DNA from: Pseudomonas alkylphenolica
Lineage (GTDB): Bacteria > Pseudomonadota > Gammaproteobacteria > Pseudomonadales > Pseudomonadaceae
NCBI RefSeq assembly: GCF_004025535.1
Contig: NZ_QJRG01000048.1
Coordinates: 64,933 to 128,932, forward strand
Direction: 5' to 3'
DNA length: 64,000 nucleotides
Shown here piece by piece: positions 35,231 through 42,423 of this stretch. A program made the translations under genes and the position numbers. The notes under the pieces were generated by a model. It searched no databases. It was not told the origin of the DNA and saw nothing but the letters and a program-made list of their open reading frames with translations. Position 1 is the stretch's first letter. Every line of letters begins with the position of its first letter.

Positions 35231-36298
35231 TCAAGCGCCCAGGGCGGCGCGCAGGCTCGCTTCCAGTTGCAGCGCATCCAGTTCCTGGCCGATCAGCACC
35301 AGGCGCGTGGTACGCGGCTCTTCGCTGCGCCAGGCGCGGTCGAAGTGTTTGTCGAAACGGGTCCCTACACCCTGGATCAGCAAGCGCATCGGCTTACCCG
35401 GGATGGCGGCAAAGCCTTTGACCCGCAGAATGCCGTGTTGAACCACAAGCTGGGTCAAGGCATCGAGCAGCAGGCTTTCGTCAGCTTCGGGCAGCTCGAT
35501 GGAAATCGAGTCGAACGCATCGTGGTCATGATCATCGTGATCATCGTCGTCGTGGTGTGAATCATGATGCGTACGGCGGCCATCGATGTGCGCTTCGGAC
35601 TCGGCGCCCAGGCCCAGCAACACTTCCAGCGGCAGGCGGCCGCTGCTGGCTTCGATCACCTTGACCGCTGGCGGCAGTTCTTCCTGCACTTCGGCCCGGA
35701 CCTTGGCCAGGTCGTCGGCAGCAATGAGGTCGGCCTTGTTCAACACCACAAGGTCGGCACTGGCCAACTGGTCGGCGAACAGTTCATGCAGCGGCGACTC
35801 GTGATCCAGGTTCGGGTCGAGCTTGCGTTGGGCGTCGACCTGGTCGGGGTAAGCGGCAAAAGTGCCAGCAGCTACAGCCGGGCTATCGACGACGGTGATT
35901 ACCGCGTCAACCGTGCAGGCATTGCGGATTTCCGGCCATTGGAACGCCTGAACCAGTGGTTTTGGCAACGCCAGCCCACTGGTTTCGATCAGGATGTGGT
36001 CGAGGTCGCCACGACGGGCGACCAGCTCGCGCATCACCGGGAAGAACTCTTCCTGCACGGTGCAGCACAGGCAGCCGTTGGCCAGTTCATAGACACGGCC
36101 GTTGGCTTCCTCCTCGGTGCAGCCGATGCTGCATTGCTTGAGGATCTCGCCGTCGATGCCCAGCTCGCCGAACTCGTTGACGATCACCGCAATACGGCGC
36201 CCCTGGGCGTTGTCGAGCATATGCCGCAGCAGCGTGGTTTTACCCGAGCCGAGGAAACCGGTCACGATGGTGACGGGGAGTTTTGCCAGTGTTTTCAT
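35231..36298 (-). CDS. cobW: CobW-family GTPase metallochaperone
   Basis: A 355-residue G3E GTPase with Walker A GFLGSGKTT (14-22), the metal-binding GCLCC (75-79) and NKADL. A very His/Asp-rich loop near residues 228-250 may bind cobalt. CobW is thought to deliver Co2+ to the cobaltochelatase encoded next to it. The start at 36298 is preferred (AAGGG upstream, family N-terminus KLPVTIVTGFLGSGKTT). It is the first gene of the minus-strand unit and follows a cobalamin riboswitch. Confidence 0.95.
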   Translation of the reverse strand: MKTLAKLPVTIVTGFLGSGKTTLLRHMLDNAQGRRIAVIVNEFGELGIDGEILKQCSIGCTEEEANGRVYELANGCLCCTVQEEFFPVMRELVARRGDLDHILIETSGLALPKPLVQAFQWPEIRNACTVDAVITVVDSPAVAAGTFAAYPDQVDAQRKLDPNLDHESPLHELFADQLASADLVVLNKADLIAADDLAKVRAEVQEELPPAVKVIEASSGRLPLEVLLGLGAESEAHIDGRRTHHDSHHDDDDHDDHDHDAFDSISIELPEADESLLLDALTQLVVQHGILRVKGFAAIPGKPMRLLIQGVGTRFDKHFDRAWRSEEPRTTRLVLIGQELDALQLEASLRAALGA

Positions 36299-36408
36299 GT
36301 CGTCGATGCCCTTGGCAGGATGGCGGGCATGCGGGACGAGAGCCACAGGCAGTATTGCCTGGGCGCGTTCGCCACCGGATCACCCCGCCCGGTTTATGTC
36401 GGAAACTG

Positions 36409-36582
36409 ATCGAGGCAGGTCTCCTGGCTTGCATTGCACAGGCGCAAGGCCCGTTGAACGACGCCTTCCCGCAAGGATGCAGTGGCTGTGTCGAACGCTT
36501 CAATGCTTACAGTTGCGGGGGCAGCCGCGGCTTTGACCGCGTTCCCGTCTTAGCTTCGGCCAGTGCCGAAGAACCTCGAAAG
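36409..36582 (-). promoter_or_regulatory. Cobalamin riboswitch upstream of cobW
   Basis: On the minus strand the conserved elements appear in order: GCTGCCCCCGCAACTGTAAG, then the B12 box part AGCCACTGC, GCGGGAAGGC, and AGCCAGGAGACCTGCC close to the 3' end at about 36410. It precedes cobW by about 110 bases and should lower cobW-cobN-chlI/chlD expression when B12 is plentiful. Confidence 0.93.
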
Positions 36583-36668
36583 CGCAAGGCTACGCAGTGC
36601 CCGGTAAGCGGTCAACTGCTGTCACGATTGACGCATGCCCTCGCCCGTGATTTGCTAACGCCATTCGT

Positions 36669-36873
36669 TTGGGTGCCCTTGAATGGGTGAAACTGGGAAA
36701 CCGGTGCGTCATACGCTGCTTCAAGCGCGGCATGACAAGTCCGGTGCTGCCCCCGCAACGGTAAGTGAGAAAAGCGTCTGAACCACTGTGCCTGCAGTCT
36801 GGCATGGGAAGGAGACGCCTTTGGCGAGCACCTGCTCGCCCTCATCAGCCCGGAGACCGGCCCGACACTGATC
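36669..36873 (+). promoter_or_regulatory. Cobalamin riboswitch upstream of cbtB-cbtA
   Basis: The plus-strand order is GGTGCCC...GGGTGAAACTGGGAA, GCTGCCCCCGCAACGGTAAG, CCACTGTGCC, TGGGAAGG and AGCCCGGAGACCGGCC. It ends about 100 bases before cbtB. It is a separate element from the riboswitch on the other strand, with about 85 bases between them. Confidence 0.93.
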
Positions 36874-36976
36874 TGACAAACCCGCGGTGGGCGGGCGCTG
36901 TTGCAACCCCTGGGCGAAGTCCGTGCAGGGGTTTGCTGCGCTTGCCTGTTGCCGACAACACCAAAAGGAAAGCGCC

Positions 36977-37162
36977 ATGCCTATCACCACCGCCAGTCAC
37001 TCAGCCGTTACCCCTTCCAGCCTCAGCCAGCGCCTGCTGGTTGCCGTCGGTGCCTCGCTGCTGGGCCTGTGCCTGGTCTACTTCGCCGGTTTCTCGCACA
37101 TCGAAGCGGTGCACAACGCTGCCCACGACACCCGCCACAGCGCCGCCTTCCCTTGCCACTGA
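36977..37162 (+). CDS. cbtB: CbtB, small subunit of putative cobalt transporter
   Basis: A 61-residue protein with one membrane helix (about 17-36) and the typical His-rich C-terminus HIEAVHNAAHDTRHSAAFPCH, presumed to bind cobalt. CbtB and CbtA occur together under B12 riboswitches in many proteobacteria. AAGGAAA precedes the ATG at 36977. CbtA starts 10 bases after the stop. Confidence 0.92.
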   Translation: MPITTASHSAVTPSSLSQRLLVAVGASLLGLCLVYFAGFSHIEAVHNAAHDTRHSAAFPCH

Positions 37163-37172
37163 GTGCCGCCCG

Positions 37173-37865
37173 ATGATCAAGCGTATTGCACGTACTGCAG
37201 GATTTGCCGGCCTGTTGGCTGCCCTGCTGTTGACCCTGCTGCAGAGCTTCTGGGTCGCGCCCCTGATTCTTCAGGCCGAAACCTATGAAAGCGCAGCCCC
37301 GGCGCCAGAGGCGCACGAACATGCGCCAGGTGTTGCCGCCGACCACCACCACGACAGCGAAGCCTGGTCGCCGGAAGATGGCTGGCAGCGCGTGCTCTCG
37401 ACCACCGGTGGCAACCTTGTGGTCGCCGTCGGCTTTGCCCTGATCCTTGCCGCGCTGTATACCCTGCGTGCACCGAAGACCGTCGTCAGTGGCGCGTTGT
37501 GGGGCCTGGGTGGTTTTGCCGTGTTCTGCCTGGCGCCGACCCTGGGCCTGCCACCGGAACTGCCAGGTACTGCCGCCGCTGACCTTGCCCAGCGTCAGGC
37601 CTGGTGGGTAGGCACCGCTGCCGCCACTGCAGCCGGGCTGGGCTTGATCGCGTTCGCCCACAACTGGCTGTTTAAAGTGCTTGGCGTGGTGTTGCTGGTG
37701 ATTCCTCATGTGATCGGCGCGCCGCAACCAGAGGTCCATGAAATGCTGGCGCCAGAAGCTCTGGAAGCCGAGTTCAAGGTCGCCTCCCTGCTGACCAACG
37801 CCGCGTTCTGGTTGGCCCTGGGCCTGATCAGCGCCTGGCTGTTCCGTCGCCCGAGCCAGGCCTGA
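37173..37865 (+). CDS. cbtA: CbtA, membrane subunit of putative cobalt transporter
   Basis: A 230-residue protein with about five or six membrane helices. After the first helix there is a His-rich loop (EAHEHAPGVAADHHHDSEAW, near 46-65) likely to contact metal, then GFALILAALYTLRAP and LAPTLGLPPELPGTAAADL, which are family signatures. It is predicted to import cobalt for B12 synthesis. The function is known mainly from its riboswitch and genomic association. Confidence 0.92.
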   Translation: MIKRIARTAGFAGLLAALLLTLLQSFWVAPLILQAETYESAAPAPEAHEHAPGVAADHHHDSEAWSPEDGWQRVLSTTGGNLVVAVGFALILAALYTLRAPKTVVSGALWGLGGFAVFCLAPTLGLPPELPGTAAADLAQRQAWWVGTAAATAAGLGLIAFAHNWLFKVLGVVLLVIPHVIGAPQPEVHEMLAPEALEAEFKVASLLTNAAFWLALGLISAWLFRRPSQA

Positions 37866-37870
37866 ACCCG

Positions 37871-38272
37871 ATGCAGTTGTTCGTCGGCCTGGGTTGCCGA
37901 CGAGGCTGTCCGGTGGAAACGCTGGCCGGCTTGCTGGAGCACACTCTCAAGGCCCACGACCTGCCACTGGCAGCCGTCGCGGGCCTGGCCAGTATTGACC
38001 TCAAGCAGCATGAGCCCGGGCTGCAGCAACTGGCCCGGCAACTCAATGTGCCCCTGCTGTTCTTTTCCGTGCCCCAGCTGGCTGCTTTCGAGCAGCAATT
38101 GAGCCATCGATCGACGGTGTCCTACCAGCACAGCGGGTGTTACGGCGTTGCCGAAAGCGCGGCCCTGGCGCTGGCCGAGCACTTCGCCGGCACTGCGCAG
38201 TTGTGCGTTACCCGCACCCTGCTGCGCGATGCCAGCCTGGCATTGGCGACAAGCCCCGGGTTTGACCGATAA
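37871..38272 (+). CDS. cobE: Cobalamin biosynthesis protein CobE (CbiG C-terminal domain)
   Basis: A 133-residue protein with the CbiG_C/CobE pattern LFVGLGCRRGCPVETL at the N-terminus, then AVAGLASIDLKQHEPGL, FFSVPQL and GVAESAAL. CobE takes part in the aerobic pathway around ring contraction; its precise reaction is unclear. It starts 5 bases after cbtA and precedes cobM by 27 bases. Confidence 0.92.
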   Translation: MQLFVGLGCRRGCPVETLAGLLEHTLKAHDLPLAAVAGLASIDLKQHEPGLQQLARQLNVPLLFFSVPQLAAFEQQLSHRSTVSYQHSGCYGVAESAALALAEHFAGTAQLCVTRTLLRDASLALATSPGFDR

Positions 38273-38299
38273 TTCCCGCTTTCTCTTCTAGGATTTCCC

Positions 38300-39046
38300 A
38301 TGACTGTCTACTTCATCGGCGCAGGCCCCGGCGATCCGGACCTGATCACCGTCAAGGGCCAGCGCCTGATTCATCGCTGCCCGGTGATCATCTACGCAGG
38401 TTCGCTGGTACCCGCCGCCGTACTGGAAGGGCACAGCGCCCAGACCGTCATCAACAGCGCCGAGCTGCACCTTGCACAGATCATCGACGCCATGCAGTTA
38501 GCCCACCAACAGGGCCTGGATGTCGCCCGCGTGCACAGCGGCGACCCGAGCCTGTATGGCGCAATCGGTGAGCAGATCCGTTATCTGCGCGAGCTGGGCA
38601 TTCCGTACGAGATCGTCCCCGGCGTTACCGCAGTGGCCGCCAGTGCCGCGCTGCTCGGCTGTGAACTGACCCTGCCGGACATCGCCCAGACCGTAATCCT
38701 CACCCGTTACGGCGATAAATCACCGATGCCTGCCGGTGAGCAACTGGCCGACCTGGCCCGCCACCGCACTACCCTGGCGATTCACCTGGGGGTCAAGCAT
38801 CTGGAGAGGATCGTCGAGGAGCTGCGCCCGCACTACGGCGGTGACTGCCCGATTGCTGTGGTCCATCGCGCGACCTGGCCCGATCAGGACTGGGTGCTCG
38901 ACACCCTTGATGGTATTGTCCAGCAGGTACAGGCCAAGGGTTTTCGTCGTACCGCGCTGATTCTCGTCGGCCACGTGTTGGCCAGCGACAGCTTTGCCGA
39001 GTCGGCGTTGTACCGTGCCAGTCATGCCCACCTTTATCGTCCCTGA
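38300..39046 (+). CDS. cobM: Precorrin-4 C11-methyltransferase CobM
   Basis: This SAM-dependent methyltransferase adds the C-11 methyl group to precorrin-4 in aerobic B12 synthesis. The 248 residues show the tetrapyrrole methylase signature VYFIGAGPGDPDLITVKGQRLI (2-23), the catalytic/SAM loop VHSGDPSLYGAIGEQ near 79-93, and GVTAVAASAALLGCELT near 107. Its length is typical. It is the last clear B12 gene of the plus-strand unit. Confidence 0.95.
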   Translation: MTVYFIGAGPGDPDLITVKGQRLIHRCPVIIYAGSLVPAAVLEGHSAQTVINSAELHLAQIIDAMQLAHQQGLDVARVHSGDPSLYGAIGEQIRYLRELGIPYEIVPGVTAVAASAALLGCELTLPDIAQTVILTRYGDKSPMPAGEQLADLARHRTTLAIHLGVKHLERIVEELRPHYGGDCPIAVVHRATWPDQDWVLDTLDGIVQQVQAKGFRRTALILVGHVLASDSFAESALYRASHAHLYRP

Positions 39047-39060
39047 ACGAGGAGTCGACC

Positions 39061-39306
39061 ATGCTCGACCTGCGACCCAACTGTGAGTGCTGCGACCGCG
39101 ACCTGCCCGGAAACAGCCAGGATGCATTGATCTGCTCGTTTGAGTGTACGTTCTGCAAGGACTGCAGTGAGCAACACCTGAAGGGACAGTGCCCGAACTG
39201 TGGCGGCGAACTGGTGAAGCGACCTCCACGGGCCGTGGAAAAGCTGGTGAAGTACCCGGCGTCGACCAAGCGGGTGCTCAAGGAGCACGGCTGCCCGTCG
39301 CATTAA
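39061..39306 (+). CDS. DUF1272 family zinc-ribbon protein
   Basis: An 81-residue protein with eight or more cysteines: CECCDRDLP, CSFECTFCKDC, CPNCGGEL. This is the DUF1272 pattern, which probably binds two zinc ions. No function is established. GAGGAG precedes the ATG, 14 bases after cobM, so it is likely co-transcribed, but a tie to B12 is not evident. Confidence 0.88.
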   Translation: MLDLRPNCECCDRDLPGNSQDALICSFECTFCKDCSEQHLKGQCPNCGGELVKRPPRAVEKLVKYPASTKRVLKEHGCPSH

Positions 39307-39333
39307 CAGGCGTTTGGCCATTGTGCGAGCCGG

Positions 39334-39372
39334 CATCGCCAGCGATGGGCTGCAGGGCAGCCCCCGAGGCCC
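39334..39372. repeat. REP-like element between convergent genes
   Basis: GGGCTGC-AGG-GCAGCCC (39347-39363) sits in a context (GCGATGGGCTGC...GCAGCCCC) that resembles P. putida-type repeats. It separates the DUF1272 gene from the convergent csgG and may act as terminator for both. Confidence 0.5.
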
Positions 39373-39381
39373 CGCAGCGTC

Positions 39382-40224
39382 TCATTGGGCCTGGTACTGG
39401 CTCAGGTACTTGTTCAGTACTTCGTTATCACCGCTGCCATCCCCCGCCACCTGCCACAGGCGCCGTTCGATACCTTGTGCCAGCAAGTGACCAACCGCCG
39501 ATTCGATGGCCGACAGCACGCACAGTTGTGCCGGTTCGTTGGTGGTGTAGCCCACTTCGGCTTCCAGCAGCTTCTTGAACTCGATGAACTTGAACACCCC
39601 GGCACTGCGCCCGACCGAGTAGATGGTCTTGCTGGTCATGACATTGGCCAGCACCTGGCCGCTGCGCACATCCACCGCCCGCAGGTTCACGGAAACCTGG
39701 TCGACCCGGTACTCACGGGAGATGTCGATGCCCAGGTAGCGCGCGCCTTCTCCGCCGCTGCGAACGTTGGTGTCGTAGGCAATGATGCCACCCTCGAGCA
39801 TCAGGTTGGCCGCCTGCAGCGGTGGCAGTTCGCCCTGGATGTTCACCGGGGTATCCGGCTTTTTCTGTGAGGCACGGATGATCTTGCGTTCGGTCAGCAG
39901 GTTCTGCAGCCCTTCACGCTCCAGCACCACAAACCAGCCGCTGGCTTGCAAGGCGTCCATCAGCATGCTCGCCGCACCTTGGGTCACGCTGGTGGAAAAC
40001 GAGCTTGCCGGGGTCGGTTTGTATTGACCGGTCTGGTCACGGAACCCATACACCACAGCCATCAAGCGACCTTTAGGCCGCGGCATGTTGAGCAGGTCGT
40101 AGTAGGTAGACGCCCGCGGCGTCAGGGTCGGCGTTTCGCCGTCTTGCTCGGCGGACATCGGCTCGCGCAAGCTGCAACCTTGCAAGGTGGCCAGCATCAG
40201 CAGTGCGGTCAGAATTCTTTTCAT
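39382..40224 (-). CDS. csgG: Curli outer-membrane export lipoprotein CsgG
   Basis: CsgG forms the nonameric outer-membrane pore that exports curli subunits. The 280-residue protein has a lipobox (LQGC, Cys17) and aligns along its whole length with E. coli CsgG: TLTPRASTYYDLLNMPRPKG, SSFSTSVTQGAASMLMDAL, SGWFVVLEREGLQNLLTERKIIRA, SGGEGARYLGI, AVDVRSGQVLANVMTSKTI, GVFKFIEFKKLLEAEVGYTTNEP. It follows csgE and csgF on the minus strand. No CsgA or CsgB gene lies in the window, so its cargo is unknown. It is the last gene of the T2SS-like unit. Confidence 0.95.
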   Translation of the reverse strand: MKRILTALLMLATLQGCSLREPMSAEQDGETPTLTPRASTYYDLLNMPRPKGRLMAVVYGFRDQTGQYKPTPASSFSTSVTQGAASMLMDALQASGWFVVLEREGLQNLLTERKIIRASQKKPDTPVNIQGELPPLQAANLMLEGGIIAYDTNVRSGGEGARYLGIDISREYRVDQVSVNLRAVDVRSGQVLANVMTSKTIYSVGRSAGVFKFIEFKKLLEAEVGYTTNEPAQLCVLSAIESAVGHLLAQGIERRLWQVAGDGSGDNEVLNKYLSQYQAQ

Positions 40225-40253
40225 TTTGTCACTCCCCGTTGACCCCGCCCTTT

Positions 40254-40673
40254 TTATGGGTTCAGGCCGTTCACCTGAACTTCGGAAACTTCCCCGGTTA
40301 CCCGGTCGGTGATCTGTATGCTCAGCGCGCCCGAGTCGTCGATGACATTGATGAGAAAGGCATCGGTTTGCAGGCTGCCGGTGTTGCCGTTATTGATGTT
40401 GGTGAGCAACTGCGACAACAGCCGTGACTCCAGCTGGCTGGTGAAGCGCTCCAGTGCCGAGGTGCTGGCAAAGGCCGAGGCCCGATCTTTGATCGCAGGG
40501 TCCTCGTGGTCGTTTTGCGCCTGGGCGTTGTTGAGCAGCCAGGTGCCATTGAGCGGGTTGCCGCCGAAGGCCGGGTTGACCGGGGTGTACACCAGTTCGG
40601 TGGCACCCGCCTGACTGCCCAGGGCAGCCAGCAAGAACAGGGAGGCCAGGCGGCAGGTATTGTTGTTGTTCAT
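40254..40673 (-). CDS. csgF: Curli accessory protein CsgF
   Basis: In curli systems CsgF caps the CsgG pore on the outer side and helps attach the fibre nucleator. The 139-residue protein has a signal peptide (to AGAT near 25), the CsgG-binding N-terminus TPVNPAFGGNPLNGTWLLNNAQAQN, and the C-terminal ITDRVTGEVSEVQVNGL. Similarity to E. coli CsgF is clear. Its ATG overlaps the csgE stop (ATGA). Confidence 0.94.
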   Translation of the reverse strand: MNNNNTCRLASLFLLAALGSQAGATELVYTPVNPAFGGNPLNGTWLLNNAQAQNDHEDPAIKDRASAFASTSALERFTSQLESRLLSQLLTNINNGNTGSLQTDAFLINVIDDSGALSIQITDRVTGEVSEVQVNGLNP

Positions 40674-41065
40674 AGCTCGTCCCTCTCTAGATCGGTGGTG
40701 TCTTGCAGCAGCATCTGCAGCTTGCGCTGGGCGATCTGCGCCCTGACCAGGTCAGCCGCTTCATAGGCGGCGTCCTTCAGCTCGGTGGTGTTGGGTGGCA
40801 AAAAGCGTCTGTAGATCAAGCGTTGCTCGTACTCGACCGTCACCAGGCTGCCCCAGCGTGCGTCCGGCCGTTCGCGTACCACCAGGTTGAAATCCAGGCG
40901 ACTGGTGGCACGCAGCCGCTCGGCAAAGCTGTAATAGAAGTCGTGCCCGATGTGCGAGATGGTGTTGTCGACGATAAAACCCATCATCTCGTCCTCGGCG
41001 CCGCCGCGGGCGGTGCCGGCCAACAGCACCAGGGCCAGGGCGCAAGCCGTCAGTTGGCGGTTCAT
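40670..41065 (-). CDS. csgE: Curli periplasmic gatekeeper CsgE
   Basis: CsgE is the periplasmic adaptor that closes the CsgG pore and selects cargo. The 131-residue protein has a signal peptide (to ARGG near 20) and the family motifs FIVDNTISHIGHDFYYSFAERL, LVVRERPDARWGSLVTVEYEQ and a C-terminal TTDLERDEL. The start at 41065 is supported by a GGGGGTAGGG stretch; a longer frame to 41179 is not. Its start overlaps the pseudopilin gene upstream by 4 bases, which ties csgEFG to the T2SS-like genes. Confidence 0.94.
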   Translation of the reverse strand: MNRQLTACALALVLLAGTARGGAEDEMMGFIVDNTISHIGHDFYYSFAERLRATSRLDFNLVVRERPDARWGSLVTVEYEQRLIYRRFLPPNTTELKDAAYEAADLVRAQIAQRKLQMLLQDTTDLERDEL

Positions 41066-41592
41066 TGCCCTACCCCCTGGGCCAGGCCCTTCTGTGCACC
41101 GGCGGCCGTTTCGGCAAAGGCTTTCTCGGCGACGAACTGCCAGTCGGCGTAATGGCTCAGGCCTTCGAAGTCCGACCACTGCGCGGCAAAACCGGTCTGC
41201 TTCAGCGGGGCCTGGTCCGAGCGGCTGTACACCCCGGTGATGCGCCCGTCGATCGAGCGCACCAGGCCCCAGTCGTCGCTGCCAGTGATCGGGTCGGGAT
41301 AGAGCCTGCGCAGGTGGCGCTTGACGTTCGGGTAGCGCGGGTCTTCGAGTAGCTCGTCCAGGGTCTGCGGGTACTGGGCCAGGCCCGGCGAGTTGCGGTA
41401 GTAACTGCGCAACGCCTGGGCGTACTGGGTGCCCACCCAGAGCAGGTCACGTTCACGCTCGCGCAGGGCCTGGGTCGACCACAGGGTGACGGTCGAGCCC
41501 AGGGCGATGGCTGACACGGCGATCAGCAACAGCACGCCCAGGTAGGTGAAGCCTGCCTCGGCAGTGCTACCACTCGGCATAGAGGCTGCCAT
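41062..41592 (-). CDS. Type II secretion pseudopilin-like protein
   Basis: A 176-residue protein with a prepilin-like N-terminus: short leader, then AGFTYLGVLLLIAVSAIALGSTVTLW. The residue at +5 of the mature protein is not the usual Glu (FTYLGVLLLI has Gly/Val), which is typical of GspK-like or minor pseudopilins. The body contains TLDELLEDPRYPNVKRHLRRLYPDPITGSDDWGLV, resembling GspG-type loops. The start at 41592 follows GGGAGG. It overlaps genes on both sides, so it is translationally coupled. Confidence 0.78.
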   Translation of the reverse strand: MAASMPSGSTAEAGFTYLGVLLLIAVSAIALGSTVTLWSTQALRERERDLLWVGTQYAQALRSYYRNSPGLAQYPQTLDELLEDPRYPNVKRHLRRLYPDPITGSDDWGLVRSIDGRITGVYSRSDQAPLKQTGFAAQWSDFEGLSHYADWQFVAEKAFAETAAGAQKGLAQGVGQ

Positions 41593-41941
41593 CACGCGCC
41601 CTCCCGGTTGCACCGCTCTTGATGTCGGCGACAGACCCGGCCACCCCTTCCGGTGGCGCTACCACCTGCCACAAGTCGCGGCGTTCGGTGATCGGATCGA
41701 GCGGCGCACTGCGCAGGTAACGTTGTTCGACCAGTTGCTCCAGCGACTCGGGATAGTGGCCGGTGTCGCCGTAGTAGTGGTCCAGCGCCTCGCGCATGAC
41801 CGCCAGGCTCTGGCGCAAGGTGGCTTCGCGCGACGTTTCCAGGCTCTGGAAATAGCGCGGCATGGCGATGGTCATCAGCGTGGCGATGATCGCCATCACC
41901 ACCAGCAACTCAATCAGCGTAAACCCCTGGTTGCGTTTCAT
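41567..41941 (-). CDS. GspG-like pseudopilin
   Basis: A 124-residue pseudopilin. After a short basic leader (MKRNQG) comes FTLIELLVVMAIIATLMTIAMP with Glu5 of the mature protein, the classical class-III prepilin signal for PilD/GspO cleavage. The C-terminal part (YPESLEQLVEQRYLRSAPLDPIT) fits GspG. The ATG at 41941 is chosen so that the leader is short; a GTG at 41953 overlaps the upstream gene. It is one of three pseudopilins in this unit, in addition to the gspG at 61437. Confidence 0.83.
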   Translation of the reverse strand: MKRNQGFTLIELLVVMAIIATLMTIAMPRYFQSLETSREATLRQSLAVMREALDHYYGDTGHYPESLEQLVEQRYLRSAPLDPITERRDLWQVVAPPEGVAGSVADIKSGATGRARDGSLYAEW

Positions 41942-41946
41942 GCCAG

Positions 41947-42420
41947 TCACCACTGCCCGTAGGCTATACCGTTGAGGCCCTTGCCCCGAGCCTTGGAGTA
42001 AACGTCGAAGACGTCTTCACCGTCGCGCGGGTTCTGAGCGGAACTGTCGTAACTGCGCACGCCCCAGCCACCGTCATCGTCGCGTTTGCTGGTGGTGAAC
42101 GGGTCGTGAGGTATGCGCCGCAGAAAGTAGAACTTGGCCCCCTTGGCACTGCGCACATCGCGCACGCCGTCCACCAACACGTTCAGGTTCGGCGGATAGC
42201 CGCTGGCGTTGAGCGACTTCTCGATGTAGCCGGCATCGAAGGCACGTTTGTAGGCGTCGATGGCATCGCGGATCTGATACAGCGCGGTTTTCAGCTCCTG
42301 TTCCTTGCCCCGGCGCACCAGGGTCTCGGTCAGCGGTGCGGCAATCGAGGCGAGCAACCCGAGCAGCGCCAGGGTCAGCATCACTTCGATCAGGCTGAAT
42401 CCTGCCATCGACCGTTTCAT
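41947..42420 (-). CDS. GspG/GspH-like pseudopilin
   Basis: A 157-residue pseudopilin with leader MKRSMAG and FSLIEVMLTLALLGLLASIAAP (Glu5 present). The body has LKTALYQIRDAIDAYKRAFDAGY, NLNVLVDGV and FLRRIPHDPFT near residues 95-110, then a Gly/Asp-rich end (VYSKARGKGLNGIAYGQW) similar to major pseudopilins. It lies 3 bases downstream of the secretin gene. Confidence 0.83.
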   Translation of the reverse strand: MKRSMAGFSLIEVMLTLALLGLLASIAAPLTETLVRRGKEQELKTALYQIRDAIDAYKRAFDAGYIEKSLNASGYPPNLNVLVDGVRDVRSAKGAKFYFLRRIPHDPFTTSKRDDDGGWGVRSYDSSAQNPRDGEDVFDVYSKARGKGLNGIAYGQW

Positions 42421-42423
42421 GGC

